From Ceraceosorus guamensis (lineage: Eukaryota > Basidiomycota > Exobasidiomycetes > Ceraceosorales > Ceraceosoraceae): a DNA stretch of 64,000 nt. Every line of letters begins with the position of its first letter. Position 1 is the first letter of the stretch. Under the pieces are notes generated by a model. It was given only the letters and a program-made list of their open reading frames with translations, was not told the DNA's origin and did not search any database. The position numbers and the translations under genes are program-made. The stretch is from NCBI RefSeq assembly GCF_003144195.1, contig NW_020290062.1, positions 30,432 through 94,431 of the forward strand, read 5' to 3'. This document shows positions 12,421 through 23,139 of this stretch, piece by piece.

Positions 12421-12455
12421 CACGTCGCACGTCGCACGTCGCACGTCGCACGTCG
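12421..12455. repeat. (CACGTCG)5 tandem array in the FAR11 5' flank
   Basis: Five perfect 7-bp copies, ending about 70 bp before the FAR11 start codon. The same interval carries runs of GAGTCAA/GAGTCGA words (12294..12340), so the divergent promoter is unusually rich in 7-bp periodic DNA. Confidence 0.9.
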
Positions 12456-12526
12456 CATCAAGCACTTCACAAGCATTCTTGATTCTTCCACCCATCTACA
12501 GCGACCGTCAGCTCACTCACCAAGCC

Positions 12527-15500
12527 ATGTCAATATCTCCCGACTCCACTGGCACTGGCGCTGGCGCTGGCGCACCCCAGCCCGACGATCATGCTGCCTC
12601 TCCCTCCTCACCTGTGGCCCACAACGAAGCACTCGCATCTCCAGCCAGCATCCCCAGCAGCTCTACCAACCAGCACATTCACATTCCTCCTGCCTCTCCT
12701 AGAGCGCCATCCGTTGATCTCATGGCCGATTTGGAACCTGAATTGGAGAGACAACGTCTACCGCGCCTGCATGCGCTGTCTAGTCACAGTCCAGGCCCAT
12801 CCAATAATTGGGCATTGACCTCTTCCCAAGCTCCTGGCGATGGTGCCGAGGTGGCAAGCGAGGGGGCGGGGGCAGAAAGCGCTTCGAGCATGGATCAGGC
12901 ACTCGCTGGACCTTCTAGTCCCACCATTCACAGATCTCCCGGCTTTGCTAGATCCGTCGGTCTCGCCAGCGCAGGAGGAGCGCTAGGAATGGACGTGGGC
13001 AGCGGTAGCCCCACGACGATGCCCGTTCGAGGATCGCCCAGAACATCGAATCGATCCCCCATCGCCGCCGCTTCCGTCAATCGACGCAATCCCAACGCAT
13101 CGCCATCCCTCACCCGCGTAGCCGCACCTCATCGATCGTCACCCATCCAGATTCGTCATTCGGCGCTGAGCAGTCCTCGTTCGATCTCTCAAGGTTCAAA
13201 TCAAGACGACGAATCTTTCTCCAACGCGCTGGGGATGCACACTGGCGCGGCGCAGGGTGATCAAATGTCTTCATCTCTCGGTCTCATCACTTCTCCACCT
13301 CGTTCAAGAGAAGCTTCCGCTACCTCTCCTCCACCCACCGTCTCTGGCCCGGGAGCGCCTTTGGGCGGACAAGGAGAGAGTGCGCCCACACAATCCACGC
13401 TCAACGCTTCGTTGGTCGATCCTCACGCTTACGCAAACACGAGCGAGGATTCGGAAGGGATGCATACCCTCGTCCCTCTGCGCAACGTCGATGACGGTAA
13501 TAGCGGGAAAGAGCCGAGCAACGGAATGGGCTTGGAATTAGGTCTATCCAATCCCACCCCTTCCGGCTCACCGCCTGCTTCACAAAGGTCCACTGCGCAA
13601 GGCGTCTGGAGAAGAGATTCGAGCATGTCTCCTTCCGGACGCAACTTGGTCACATTGGCTCCTCTGAACGGCATCAGCTCCACAGGCGTGACTGATCCTC
13701 GATCGCCCGTCTCGCCGACTGCTCCAGGTGCAGACGACCCGGAGCGCATCGTGCAGGTGGACGATGGAGAGCCGCGTCAGCTCAATTCAGGCAGGAATGC
13801 CGGCCCATCAGGTGCAGGACCCAGCGTGACGGAAATGTTCAGGGTGATGAGCAGACCTTCTCGACCTTCTTCCGTCGTCGCTTCTGACCCACCTGCTGGT
13901 GCTGTCGGCGACCTTGCACAGACCCAAGAAGCAGGTCAGGCACCAGCACTCTCCTTTGAGAATGCCGCTTCTCCCATCCCACCCTTGCCAGCGCCCACAC
14001 CGCCGCTAGGCACGACCTACTCCTCCTTTGGCCCCTCCAATGCCAACTTCCCAACTCAAGCCATTCCAGGTTCATTTGCCAGTACCGGCGCTGGTACAGC
14101 TGCGGGCGCACCTCCTGGCATCACCCCTTGGGCGACGGCAACGGGAAGAAGAACGAGAAAGTACGATTTTGATATGAGACGGGATTGCGATGCGTTCGGA
14201 AGAGAGATGGACGAATTCTATTCATATGTCGAAGCTCCGCAATTCAGGGAACATTGGGAGGCTTTCAAGGAGTGGATCGATCTGGCCTCCGGTGCTGGTG
14301 CGCAGGAGAAAGCAGAGAAAGAAGGGCTTGACGTTCCAGGAGAGGCGGAGATTCATGCGGATGTGGGCACGACGAGGAAAGATACGACTGGTAGCGGTGA
14401 GTCTCGATGAGGCCTTTCACCATCTGTAAAGTCCTCTATGTCTGACCGCCTGCGCTGTTCGATTCGGCAGAGATGGAATGGACCTCCTTGCCCTCGTCCA
14501 CGCGTCGACGAACGCTCCTCCAACTCCTCTCCAAGCTGGAAGTGCGCGATAGCCTTGCACGCCAAAGAGCGTCCAGAGCTTTGTTGTACCTCTTGCAGGG
14601 CAACTTCAGGGATACGCTGGGAGAAGAACATCAGATACAGTGGATGATGGAGAATGCCAGGATGGTCAGAAGTTTGGGAGGCATCGAAGAGATCACTAGA
14701 GCGCTGAAAAACGCTTGCTGGAAGCATGATTGGCTGAGGTGCGTTTTCGCTCGTCATGTTGTCCAGCTTTGAAACGAGGATGGAGTGTTGATCAGTCTGC
14801 GGGGCACTGCGCCTACAGCGCACTGCCGGACGAGATCCGCTCATCCACCGAAAGTCAATCACCAAACGACGCGCAAGCTGCTGAAAAGGACCCAAATCAA
14901 GCTCCTCCCGCACCATCAGCAGCGCTGGCTGACGACGGCAGAAGGCAGCCGCTGATGACTCACGCAAACAAGCTCGATTTTTTGGACGAGATCAATCTCG
15001 AAATCGCACTGCATTTTGCTCAGCTTTACATCCTCGTCGAGACTGGACGAGGCGAGCCTGAGCTTGGAGACGAGTTGAGTGAGTAAAGGCGCGGAATGCG
15101 GCGTTAGGCCAAGTCGTGTCTTTCTTTGCGAGTAGTGGAGCGCTCGCACACAGGGGCCAACATTGGCTCACGTGCGGCGTTCCACCTCAGTGTCCCTCGA
15201 TCCACCACTGCCCGTCTTTTTATTCGGCTTGGTCGCTAGCTTGAGAGATAAGAATGCCAAGGGATATCCCGTCAAGAAACTACTGCTGTTGCTTTGGAAG
15301 ACGCTCCTGGCTGCGCTCGGAGGCGATGCAGACATTGAGCGCTGCAAGATGCTAGCGCGACAGTTGGAGGGTCTACCACCAAAGAAGAATGTGGACGAGG
15401 CGAGCGGAGAGAGTGAGTTTGTTTTTCGCGTCGGGTGTTGAAGATGGAAAGTTGAAATTGGACCTCGTTTCTAGGGAACACGAAAGCGACGCCTCTCGAC

Positions 15501-18500
15501 ATGAAGGCTTTTCACGAAGAGATCACAAACAAATTTCCCACGTACGAGTCCACGAAAAGACCTGACGAACTGCCGCTGGACAAGATCGCCACTGCTGTCA
15601 ATCCTATCCCTGCTCGCAAAGCGTCTGGACACCACGACACGAACGCGAATGGCGCGCAGGCAAATGCGCAAGGCGGACCTGGTAATGCGCAAGGACAGCC
15701 TGGAACGCCAGCACCTACGCCTCCTGCGAGCCCGGGACCCAAAGTGGGCAAGCAAAAATATCAGACGGATCAGAATAGACCATTTGTCTTCCCCTTTAGT
15801 AGGAGCGTGCAGGGAGGCAAGATGGTCCCCAAAAGCATCGAAGAGGCTGCTCAATTGTACAAGGAACACATGACCGTTGGGCTGGACATGTGGCAGACTT
15901 GGAGGTTGAGAGAGCAGGTGCTGCATGATGAGAGCGGTGTAGCCATCGGGGCGGACGGGAAGCGCATTGGCGTTGGTGTCGGTGGTGCTAGAACCGGCAA
16001 TGGCCACACATTGGGCATTGAAAGCGCGCCGAACGCGTACGGAGAGTTCAAACACTCGTACGGATCCATTTTGAGTCCCATCGCACGACGAGGAGATCTG
16101 AACATGGACGATGCAGCGTCTTCGTCGCAAGGCAGTCGCAGTCCCAGCACTACCGAGGCTCCACTTTCCTACACTACCGAGCGACGCAAAGCTCGCAATG
16201 GAAGCACGACGAGCAGCGGCGGCCCGTTTTCGGTGCGCGGGGAACCCACTGCGGAGAGACTGCACGAGCTGGAGATGGAGCTGGAAGCGGAGCTTGCGCG
16301 GGTGGAAGGGGACCACATGCTCGCTGTGCTCGATAATCCCAAGTACGTCTCTCTCTGCAACACTTTGGCCCAGCAACGTCTTGATGCGAGAAGACTACAA
16401 AGGGTGGACTTGATCTATAGGAACGCTATACAGCATCTGCATCCGACCGCTATTGTCCTCCTCAAACTTTTGCTCGCTACCGTCACGCAGCAAAGCAGCA
16501 CGAACAGCCCGCACTCTCAGGCTGTCGCGGAAGGTATCAGCCCTGAGGAGGCCCCACCTCCGACGTTGGAAGACATCGATATCGTAAGACATCGAGAAAT
16601 CACGAGCAAGGCTGTCAGCGCCATCATCCTCCTCATCATGAGGTGGTTCAAGACGAGCCATGCGATGAAGTTTCACTACTTTAGTCAGCTGCTCGTCGAT
16701 TCCAACTCTTTGCTGCTCATTTTGAAAATGTTTGGACTGCAAGAAACCGCGAATACAGTTCGAGCCATCAATGAGGCGCCCAACTTTAACTTTTTCAAGT
16801 ACTGCGAGCTGTACTGCGGCAAGGAGGAGCGCCTTCATCAACCTGAGGATACGTACCCCGACCCGCTGTACGGCGTCGGCGCTGCCGGGCGCACCACCAA
16901 CACTCCACCACCGCCGGGCGGTATTGCTGCGCTCCCGCTGCGAGGCGATGAGGTGGAGCTGATGCGCGAATACTCGTTCCGCAACTTTTCGTGCGCTGTG
17001 AACTTTTTGCGAGTGCTTCAAAAACTCACAAAGCGCAAGACGCACAGAGTGCTGATGATGGTGCAGTACAAATCATCCAATCAGCTCAAAAGGGTGCTCA
17101 AGATTCCTCATCCTGGCGTGCAAAAGTATGTGCTCAAGATGCTCAAGAGTCAGGTACCCTTTTGCGGTCGCAAGTGGAGACAGGCCAACATGAAGGTCAT
17201 CACTGCCATTTACCTGCACTTGAGACCCGATCTGAGAGAAGAGTGGCTCAGCGGAGCAGATATAGATCAGGACGTCGAAGAGAGCTTGCCGCAAGAACAA
17301 GCTTGCAGAAACTTGGTCAAATTTTACAACCTCACCAGATTCGGTAATGGAGGCCCCCTTGCTGCGGGCGCGCATGGACACGGACACGCGCACAGACGAT
17401 CCCTTTCCACTGGAGTCCCCGAAGGCGGGCTTGCTGGACCTCATGGGCCTCCACTGCCCGGCGCGTCTGCGGCTCCACATCATCCAAACGCTGGCCAGCA
17501 AGGACCAGCACAAGCGACGCCTGGTCTGTCATCTCCCTCGCGCAGCTTGGCCGGCTTCTTTGAGACCGATCTGCACCTTCCGCCACTCAGACGTCGGACG
17601 GAGAGCACGGCAGGCACGCTGCGGTACATTCCAGACGACTTGTTGGATGGTTATCTGGACGAGTACGAAGATGTGCTCGGCGAACTGTTTGGTTTCCCGG
17701 ATGCTGCAGCGATCGGAGCGGCTGGCATGGAGCAGGAGAGTGGCGCGTCGATGGAGAGCGGCGCAGAGAGCGAAGCGAGCGCATGGAGGGACGATCGATG
17801 GGCGCTGAATCAGAGCGGCGCTGAGAATGCGTGGGCTAGGCTGGGAGAGATTTTGGGAGTGAGTGCGACGTGGGGATGCTATCTCGATGCCGCAGCTGAT
17901 GCTCCGACGCTCTCGCAGGATACCGAGTCGATTTCTGATTCCGAGTCCATCAATCTTGGAGATTTGGGATCAGAGAGCTCTGCGAGCACCACGGATCCTG
18001 CGAAGGAAGCGATCGAAGGAGAAGGCGAGATGCACATGCCTCCTCCTCCAGAAGGCGCTCAATCTTGGGAACACCTCTCGCCCAGAGAGATGCGCGTCTT
18101 GACGTCTCCACGTCCAATCACGCCCGGCTCGCCAGGTGCTAGGCGCAGAAGACACAGCAGGAGCAGCAGCACAGAATCGTCTGGTTCGCCTGCTCGACCC
18201 ACGGGTCAAATCAGGCGCTCCTCTTCTTCCGGACTAGCACACGCATCGTCGGAAGATGGAGCTGCTGCTGCTGCTGCTGCTGCGGCCTTGCTCAGACCTC
18301 ATGCTCAGCGCGCTGTGAGGAGCAATTCGGACTCGAGCCAGCTCAGACCTGTGCTCAGCTTTGGACCGGAGCTTTTGGAGGATGATCAGGATGAGGAGGA
18401 GGAGGAGGTCGGGGAAGAGGAGGAGTACGTGGATGAGATTCCGAGACCGAATCCTCAGCCTGGAGGTATCGACGAGGTGAGATGGCAGTGTTGTCGAAAC

Positions 18501-18572
18501 TTTGCGCCTCGGATCGAGAGCTCACATCGCGGCGCCGATCCTTTGCAGGTGGAGCATTTGTGGTCGGAGTAA
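12527..18572 (+). CDS. FAR11: Far11/STRIP1-type STRIPAK complex subunit with a long Ser/Pro-rich N-terminus
   Basis: Model: join(12527..14396, 14471..14738, 14819..15078, 15191..15412, 15475..18572), 1905 residues. STRIP/Far11 scaffolds the STRIPAK (PP2A–striatin–GCKIII kinase) complex. The N1221 region begins at exon 2 (TLLQLLSKLEVRDSLARQRA, ALLYLLQGNF). It continues through RPFVFPFSRS near residue 975 and NPKYVSLCNTLAQQRLDARR. The DUF3402 region has SFRNFSCAVNFLRVLQKLTK near 1374, then KSSNQLKRVLK and LKSQVPFCGRKWRQANMK. The first ~620 residues are Ser/Pro-rich with many SPR/SP motifs and no homologous domain; yeast Far11 is about half this length. A (CTG)n tract near 18260 encodes poly-Ala. 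A final 72-nt intron (18477..18548, GTGAGA...TTTGCAG) may be removed in frame, giving 1881 residues and an ending GGIDEVEHLWSE. Confidence 0.93.
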
Positions 18573-18976
18573 GAGCCAAGTGACGCGTGCGATGCTATCG
18601 GCAAAGCACGCGACCGCACCGTCACCCGCATCGAAGCGCCTCCCAAAAGGAACGTCGAGATTTGCTCGAATCGTCACGAGTCGCGCTATTCCCACGACTC
18701 GGAGCGTCAGTCACGATTCGAATTACATGCTTTGCACTGGCGGCCAAGTTGATCAGGCCCCGCTATCTTTGTGACACCTCGCCTAGCTGCAACTTTCACG
18801 TATCACGCACGTCTCGTCGCCCGCGCTTCTCTCGTTTCGCGCGCCACGCGTCCCGATAGATTTTTGATCTTCTCCCTCGCCTCGACCAATAAGGCAGCTC
18901 TAGGGAATGTGATGGAGCAGAGCAGAGAGGTTACCATTGAGCGCTACATGCCCCACACGCCGTGACTCGTCGCAAC
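18573..18976. other. Convergent intergenic interval of FAR11 and the Nup82-like gene
   Basis: About 400 bp between two stop codons on opposite strands. No gene seen. It must contain both 3' ends. The word GTCACGATTCG near 18711 belongs to the dispersed 7-bp family described under findings. Confidence 0.6.
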
Positions 18977-21900
18977 TCACTCCTTCGTCAATGCGGACTG
19001 CACAGTTGCGAGCTGTCTGACTCCAGGCTGCCCTGCTCGCGCGACCGTCGAGCGTTGTGAAAGCTGCAAAGTGCGCAGCTGAGGTCGCAAAGTGGAGAGC
19101 TGATACGAGAGCTGAGAGCGAAAGCGTTTGAGAGCGCGAATCGCGGGAACATCATCTCTTGCAGCACTCACCTTCTCGACCTGGGTCGAAAGATCTGCGC
19201 CAATCGCGCCTCTTTGGCCGTGCTCATCGTCATCGACCTCCCTCTTGAGGCCGACGACGCTCTTTAGCTGTTTAAGCTCCTCGAACCACTTGACCTCATA
19301 GATGCTGAGCACAGGCTGATGTTTGTCCATCAAATCCTGAAGCAGCCGATCTGTCCTCTTCACCAGCTCCTTTTGCCTCTTGGCCACTCTTTCTATCCTT
19401 TCATTCACATTTTCGGTCAACTCCGCATGTTTGTACTGCTGCTGTTGCAAACCGACCTTCTGCTTTACGCCTTCGAACTTTTTCAGCTGACGCTCCAGCT
19501 CTCTCAGCTGCAAATCGAGCCTCGCTTGGACTGCCTGCACAGCACTGGTGACGGCCCTGGCTTTGATCCTGAAAGATTGAGCAGATTGACCCAATGCTCT
19601 GAGCGTCTCGGCCGTCATGTCAATTTCCTTGCCTTTGCCCACAGACGGAGAAGAGATGATCCTGGAAGTGGTAACGTTGGACGTATTGCCGGGTCCGAGT
19701 CCCAGCGCGTCTTTAAAAATCGTAGGTAGCGAGAAGCCTTCGCCTAGCAAAGAGGTGTATGCCGAGCTTGCAGTCGCATCTTCTGCGGGCTTGCCGCCCA
19801 CACTCTTTGTGCAATCGACGGTCAAGTCGCCATCGCTCGGCTCCGGTTGTCCAGGTACTCGCATGCTGAGCTCAAGAGCTGCCACGCCTCCTGACTGCCC
19901 GGGCGACAAAGCGATGAGAGCGTATGAAAGGTAGACGTCCGTCATGATGCAGAGTCCCGACAATGGATGGGCAGGCGTGTCCTGTGACGGAAGCAGAGCT
20001 GCGGATGTCTTGACAGCCCACCTGACGGTCGAAGGCGGGGCTTCTCTGATCACTTGATCAAGAGGCGCTCCAGATCGTGGTGCATCTTCCGAGTCCGCTT
20101 CTTTTGCGAGTGCGGTGGAGATGCTTCGAGCCCATTCTCCCACACAGATGGCGTGCGCGCCGAGCGAGTGATGTGCATAGAACGTGTCATCATACAGAGC
20201 GTCTTGAACCAAAGTCGTTCTTTGGGAAGAGAATGCGGCCTCCAAGGCGGATAAATCTTCTCTTTTCTCAGGAGAAAGACGGGCCACGACGCTTTCTTGA
20301 ACGCCTAAAGAGACTGTCTCGTAAAGCAAAATGGAAGGCGACGTAGATTCATCGGAGTCATCTTGATCTTCGTCCGAGCTGTCGTGCTGTAGACGACGGG
20401 AAAATGAGCACAGCAGCTAGATTGTCACCCGAGGCACGCCTACTCACAAAGCCATATCTGTTCGAGGACTGCACCGTGCCTCTCTGGACCCGTTTTGAAG
20501 AAGCAGTCTTGATGTTCTTGCCCCAAGAAGGACTGAGCCTGGGCAAGATTGCCAAGTCCAAGCGACCATCATCACTCGCAACCACGGCAACTTCGAATCT
20601 GGCGCTGTCGAGGCTGGCGGGAGGGGCAGAGGATTCCTCCAGCGGAGAAGGGTGCAGCAAGAGAAGATCTGTCACGAGCGCCTCCCTGACGTCCGACAGC
20701 TCGTGCGGGGAGCTCGAGAGTAGACAGGGTCCCTGCAAGGTGATGTTGTTTCCGCTCTGGCGCGGAGGCGGCTGAACACGCACACTTCCCTCACTCGCAG
20801 CGGTGTCCTCATCCTTCCTAGATCGAGTTGGACTTTCTAGCTGGGACTGCGCTTGGCGCTGAAGCGCTGAAACGTACCGCAGGGCTTGCGAGCGCATGGG
20901 ATCATTCGGCGAGAGCGATTGAGACATCGCGCTCAAGGTAGGCAAAAGTTGAAGAGGTATGTTTCTGAGGTGGGCGATTCATCGCATGAGCTCGTGAGAA
21001 AAGCGCTCAGCGTTCGTGTTTTGGAAAGGACACTCACGCATGAACCGGCAGATAGGGACACAGCGCGTAGAAATCGCCATTTTCAGCCACAGACCAGACG
21101 GTCAGCGCTTCCCACCCTTGAGACAAGGTGGTGCTATGCTTTTCCTGCTGTGTAGGGTGTGCACCCTCATCCTCTCCCAAGCCTGGCTGCCTGGCTCCAC
21201 TATCAACACCTGCCCGCTCTTCCGTCTCTCGAACGCCAAGCACAAAGCTCGCACACCTTTTTGAGCTTCTGCCCTCTGCGATGTCAGAGAAAGAGGCCGA
21301 GGTGCGTCTATTGGAACCGGGCTGCGCGCTCGAGGGCGCTGAGTGAGCGAATCCGTAGGATGGACTGCGTGTTGAGCGTCGGTATGCGTCTGCGTGAGGA
21401 GCTGAGTTGGCACTAGCTGAGGGTAGAAGCGAAACGGTTTGAACAGGATCGCCTGGAGTCGCAGCGTTGTACTCCCTGGGTGTGTGCGTGATCCACAGTC
21501 AGCTCGAATACAGATGCCTCCGGCCACGCTGAAAACCTCCAGCACGCCCTGCAAGCAAGCGCTCACCGCAGCATTCCATCCCTCGTGCACACCAGCATGG
21601 CCAGACCATCGACGCTCCACGGGTGCCATTTGACCTGACAAATAGCATTGTCACTGTCTGCGCCATTCGAAGCTCGTTCATCGTGAAACCACTCTCCGAC
21701 TCTGTCCGCCAAGCAATTCAAGCTCTTGATTTGCTGACCATTGCCGCTCGAGTGGCCGGATTGAGCGCTTCGAGGTAGAACGAGCACCACGAGCCTGTGC
21801 GTGCCCACCACTGCGATCAGTCTGCCAGTCGGATTTACGACCAGCGACTGAATCTCGAAATCAAAGTCGACCTCTTGACTATCCGCATGGCTCGCGCTTG

Positions 21901-22291
21901 GCCCTGGAGTGGTGGATCGTGGGCGAGCGAAGGGCTGAGCATATCGATCCTGTCTCAGTTGCGGTGCGAGCAGGGTGTACGTCTCTGCGGCTAGCACGCT
22001 CTCCAAGCTCAAGCCACCTCTAAGCCCTTCCAGCGCGGCATGCTTGGCGCTGACTAGGCTGATCTGCCGCAATTGTCTTCCTTGCGCCACGTACAGCGTC
22101 GAGCCACTGATGACCACGTTGGACTTTGGCGTGCTTGCGGGCTGCTTGGTTGGAGTGCCTGCCCAACTAAAGATGGGATGGAAAGGCAGAGCATTCAACC
22201 ACTCTGAATCGAAAGAGAGGGCGTCCAAATCCGTCTCGGGTGGACTTGGCGACTGGGCGTAGCTGTATGGACCCGATGATTGCGTGCTCAT
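18977..22291 (-). CDS. NUP82: Nup82/Nup88-like nuclear pore protein
   Basis: Model: complement of join(18977..20386, 20448..20964, 21038..21475, 21567..22291), 1029 residues; phases close. Nup82 (Nup88 in animals) sits on the cytoplasmic face of the pore and anchors Nup159/Nsp1-type nucleoporins for mRNA export. The N-terminal half looks like a beta-propeller: FEIQSLVVNPTGRLIAVVG, VLVLPR, VKWHPWSVDGLAMLVCTRDG, and the family-typical GWEALTVWSVAENGDFYALC ending near residue 383. The last third is long heptad-patterned coiled coil (RARLDLQLRELERQLKKFEG, NERIERVAKRQKELVKRTDR). The start ATG at 22291 gives MSTQSSGPYSYAQ. A 60-nt in-frame candidate intron lies near 19110..19170 (AAG|GTGAGTG...CTCTCAG), so the C-terminus may be 20 residues shorter. 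Divergent from TTI1. Confidence 0.85.
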
Positions 22292-22530
22292 CGTGCACGC
22301 TGACACAGCGATTGTGCCAGGGTGTGCGAGAGAAGAGGGAAGGAAGGGAAGGAGGCGATGATGGGTGAGGCGACAATCGCAAATCTGACCATCACTTGCG
22401 ACAGATTAGAGTCTGAGGTTGTGGGTGTGAGTGTGAGTAGTTCTGTCGATTGGCGTGATCACTCAAAAATCTCCATCGCGTGGGTCTCGAGTCAAGAGTC
22501 CAGAGTCTAGAGTTTGAGTGGGCCTTGAGC

Positions 22531-22572
22531 GTGAGTCGTGAGTCGTGAGTCGTGAGTCGTGAGTCGTGAGTA
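22531..22572. repeat. (GTGAGTC)n tandem array between the Nup82-like gene and TTI1
   Basis: Five perfect 7-bp copies plus one variant (GTGAGTA). The flanks carry related words (GAGTCAAGAGTCCAGAGTC at 22491..22512). The array lies about 240 bp upstream of the Nup82-like start and about 570 bp upstream of the TTI1 start, within one divergent promoter region. Confidence 0.9.
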
Positions 22573-22620
22573 CGTGTGTAGCGTGCGTGGGTTAAAGGAA
22601 GCCTTTGGCGGGCAAAACGC

Positions 22621-22629
22621 ATCACGTGA
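22621..22629. promoter_or_regulatory. ATCACGTGA site in the Nup82/TTI1 divergent promoter
   Basis: A palindromic CACGTG E-box in the RTCACRTG context recognised by Cbf1-type bHLH factors in yeasts. Similar sites lie upstream of other genes here (12101 MMS19/FAR11, 38798 WW, 40667 PIN, 52908 HPM1, 62377 FKBP). Function inferred from motif and position only. Confidence 0.35.
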
Positions 22630-23139
22630 GCCCGGCCTCCATCCATTCGATTCAAGATTGATTGATTCAAGATTCGATTTGAATCTTGATGAATAATGTA
22701 TTCATGCTCAGATTAAATTCGAGATTAGCGTAGGGTGCGCGCCTCCACTCGCCGGGCGCGCACAAGCGCATGTCCTGACTATTTTGATTCAAATTGTGAC
22801 TGGTAGTGACTCTCTGACTGCGACTCCAGAATCTGTGAATGCGCGAGCTACTTTGATGAGTTTGACTCCTTTGATCTTCGCTGCAGCCTGTCCAAGTCAC
22901 GCAAGTGTTAAAGCCTCTCCCTACATCAAGCGTTGCCCAATCACACCTCTTACAATCGTGACTATTTCGGTTCAAGATGCATCCAGCAATGGGACTACCA
23001 TTCGCGAGTCACTCGTGATGCGAGCTTACAGCTATCCCACCCACACCCACACCCACACCCACACTCTTCTCGATCCAAGGTAGCGTGTCTGCATGCGCAA
23101 AAGCTCTGCTCTGGGGACGCCACGCCAATAGCGCCCAGC

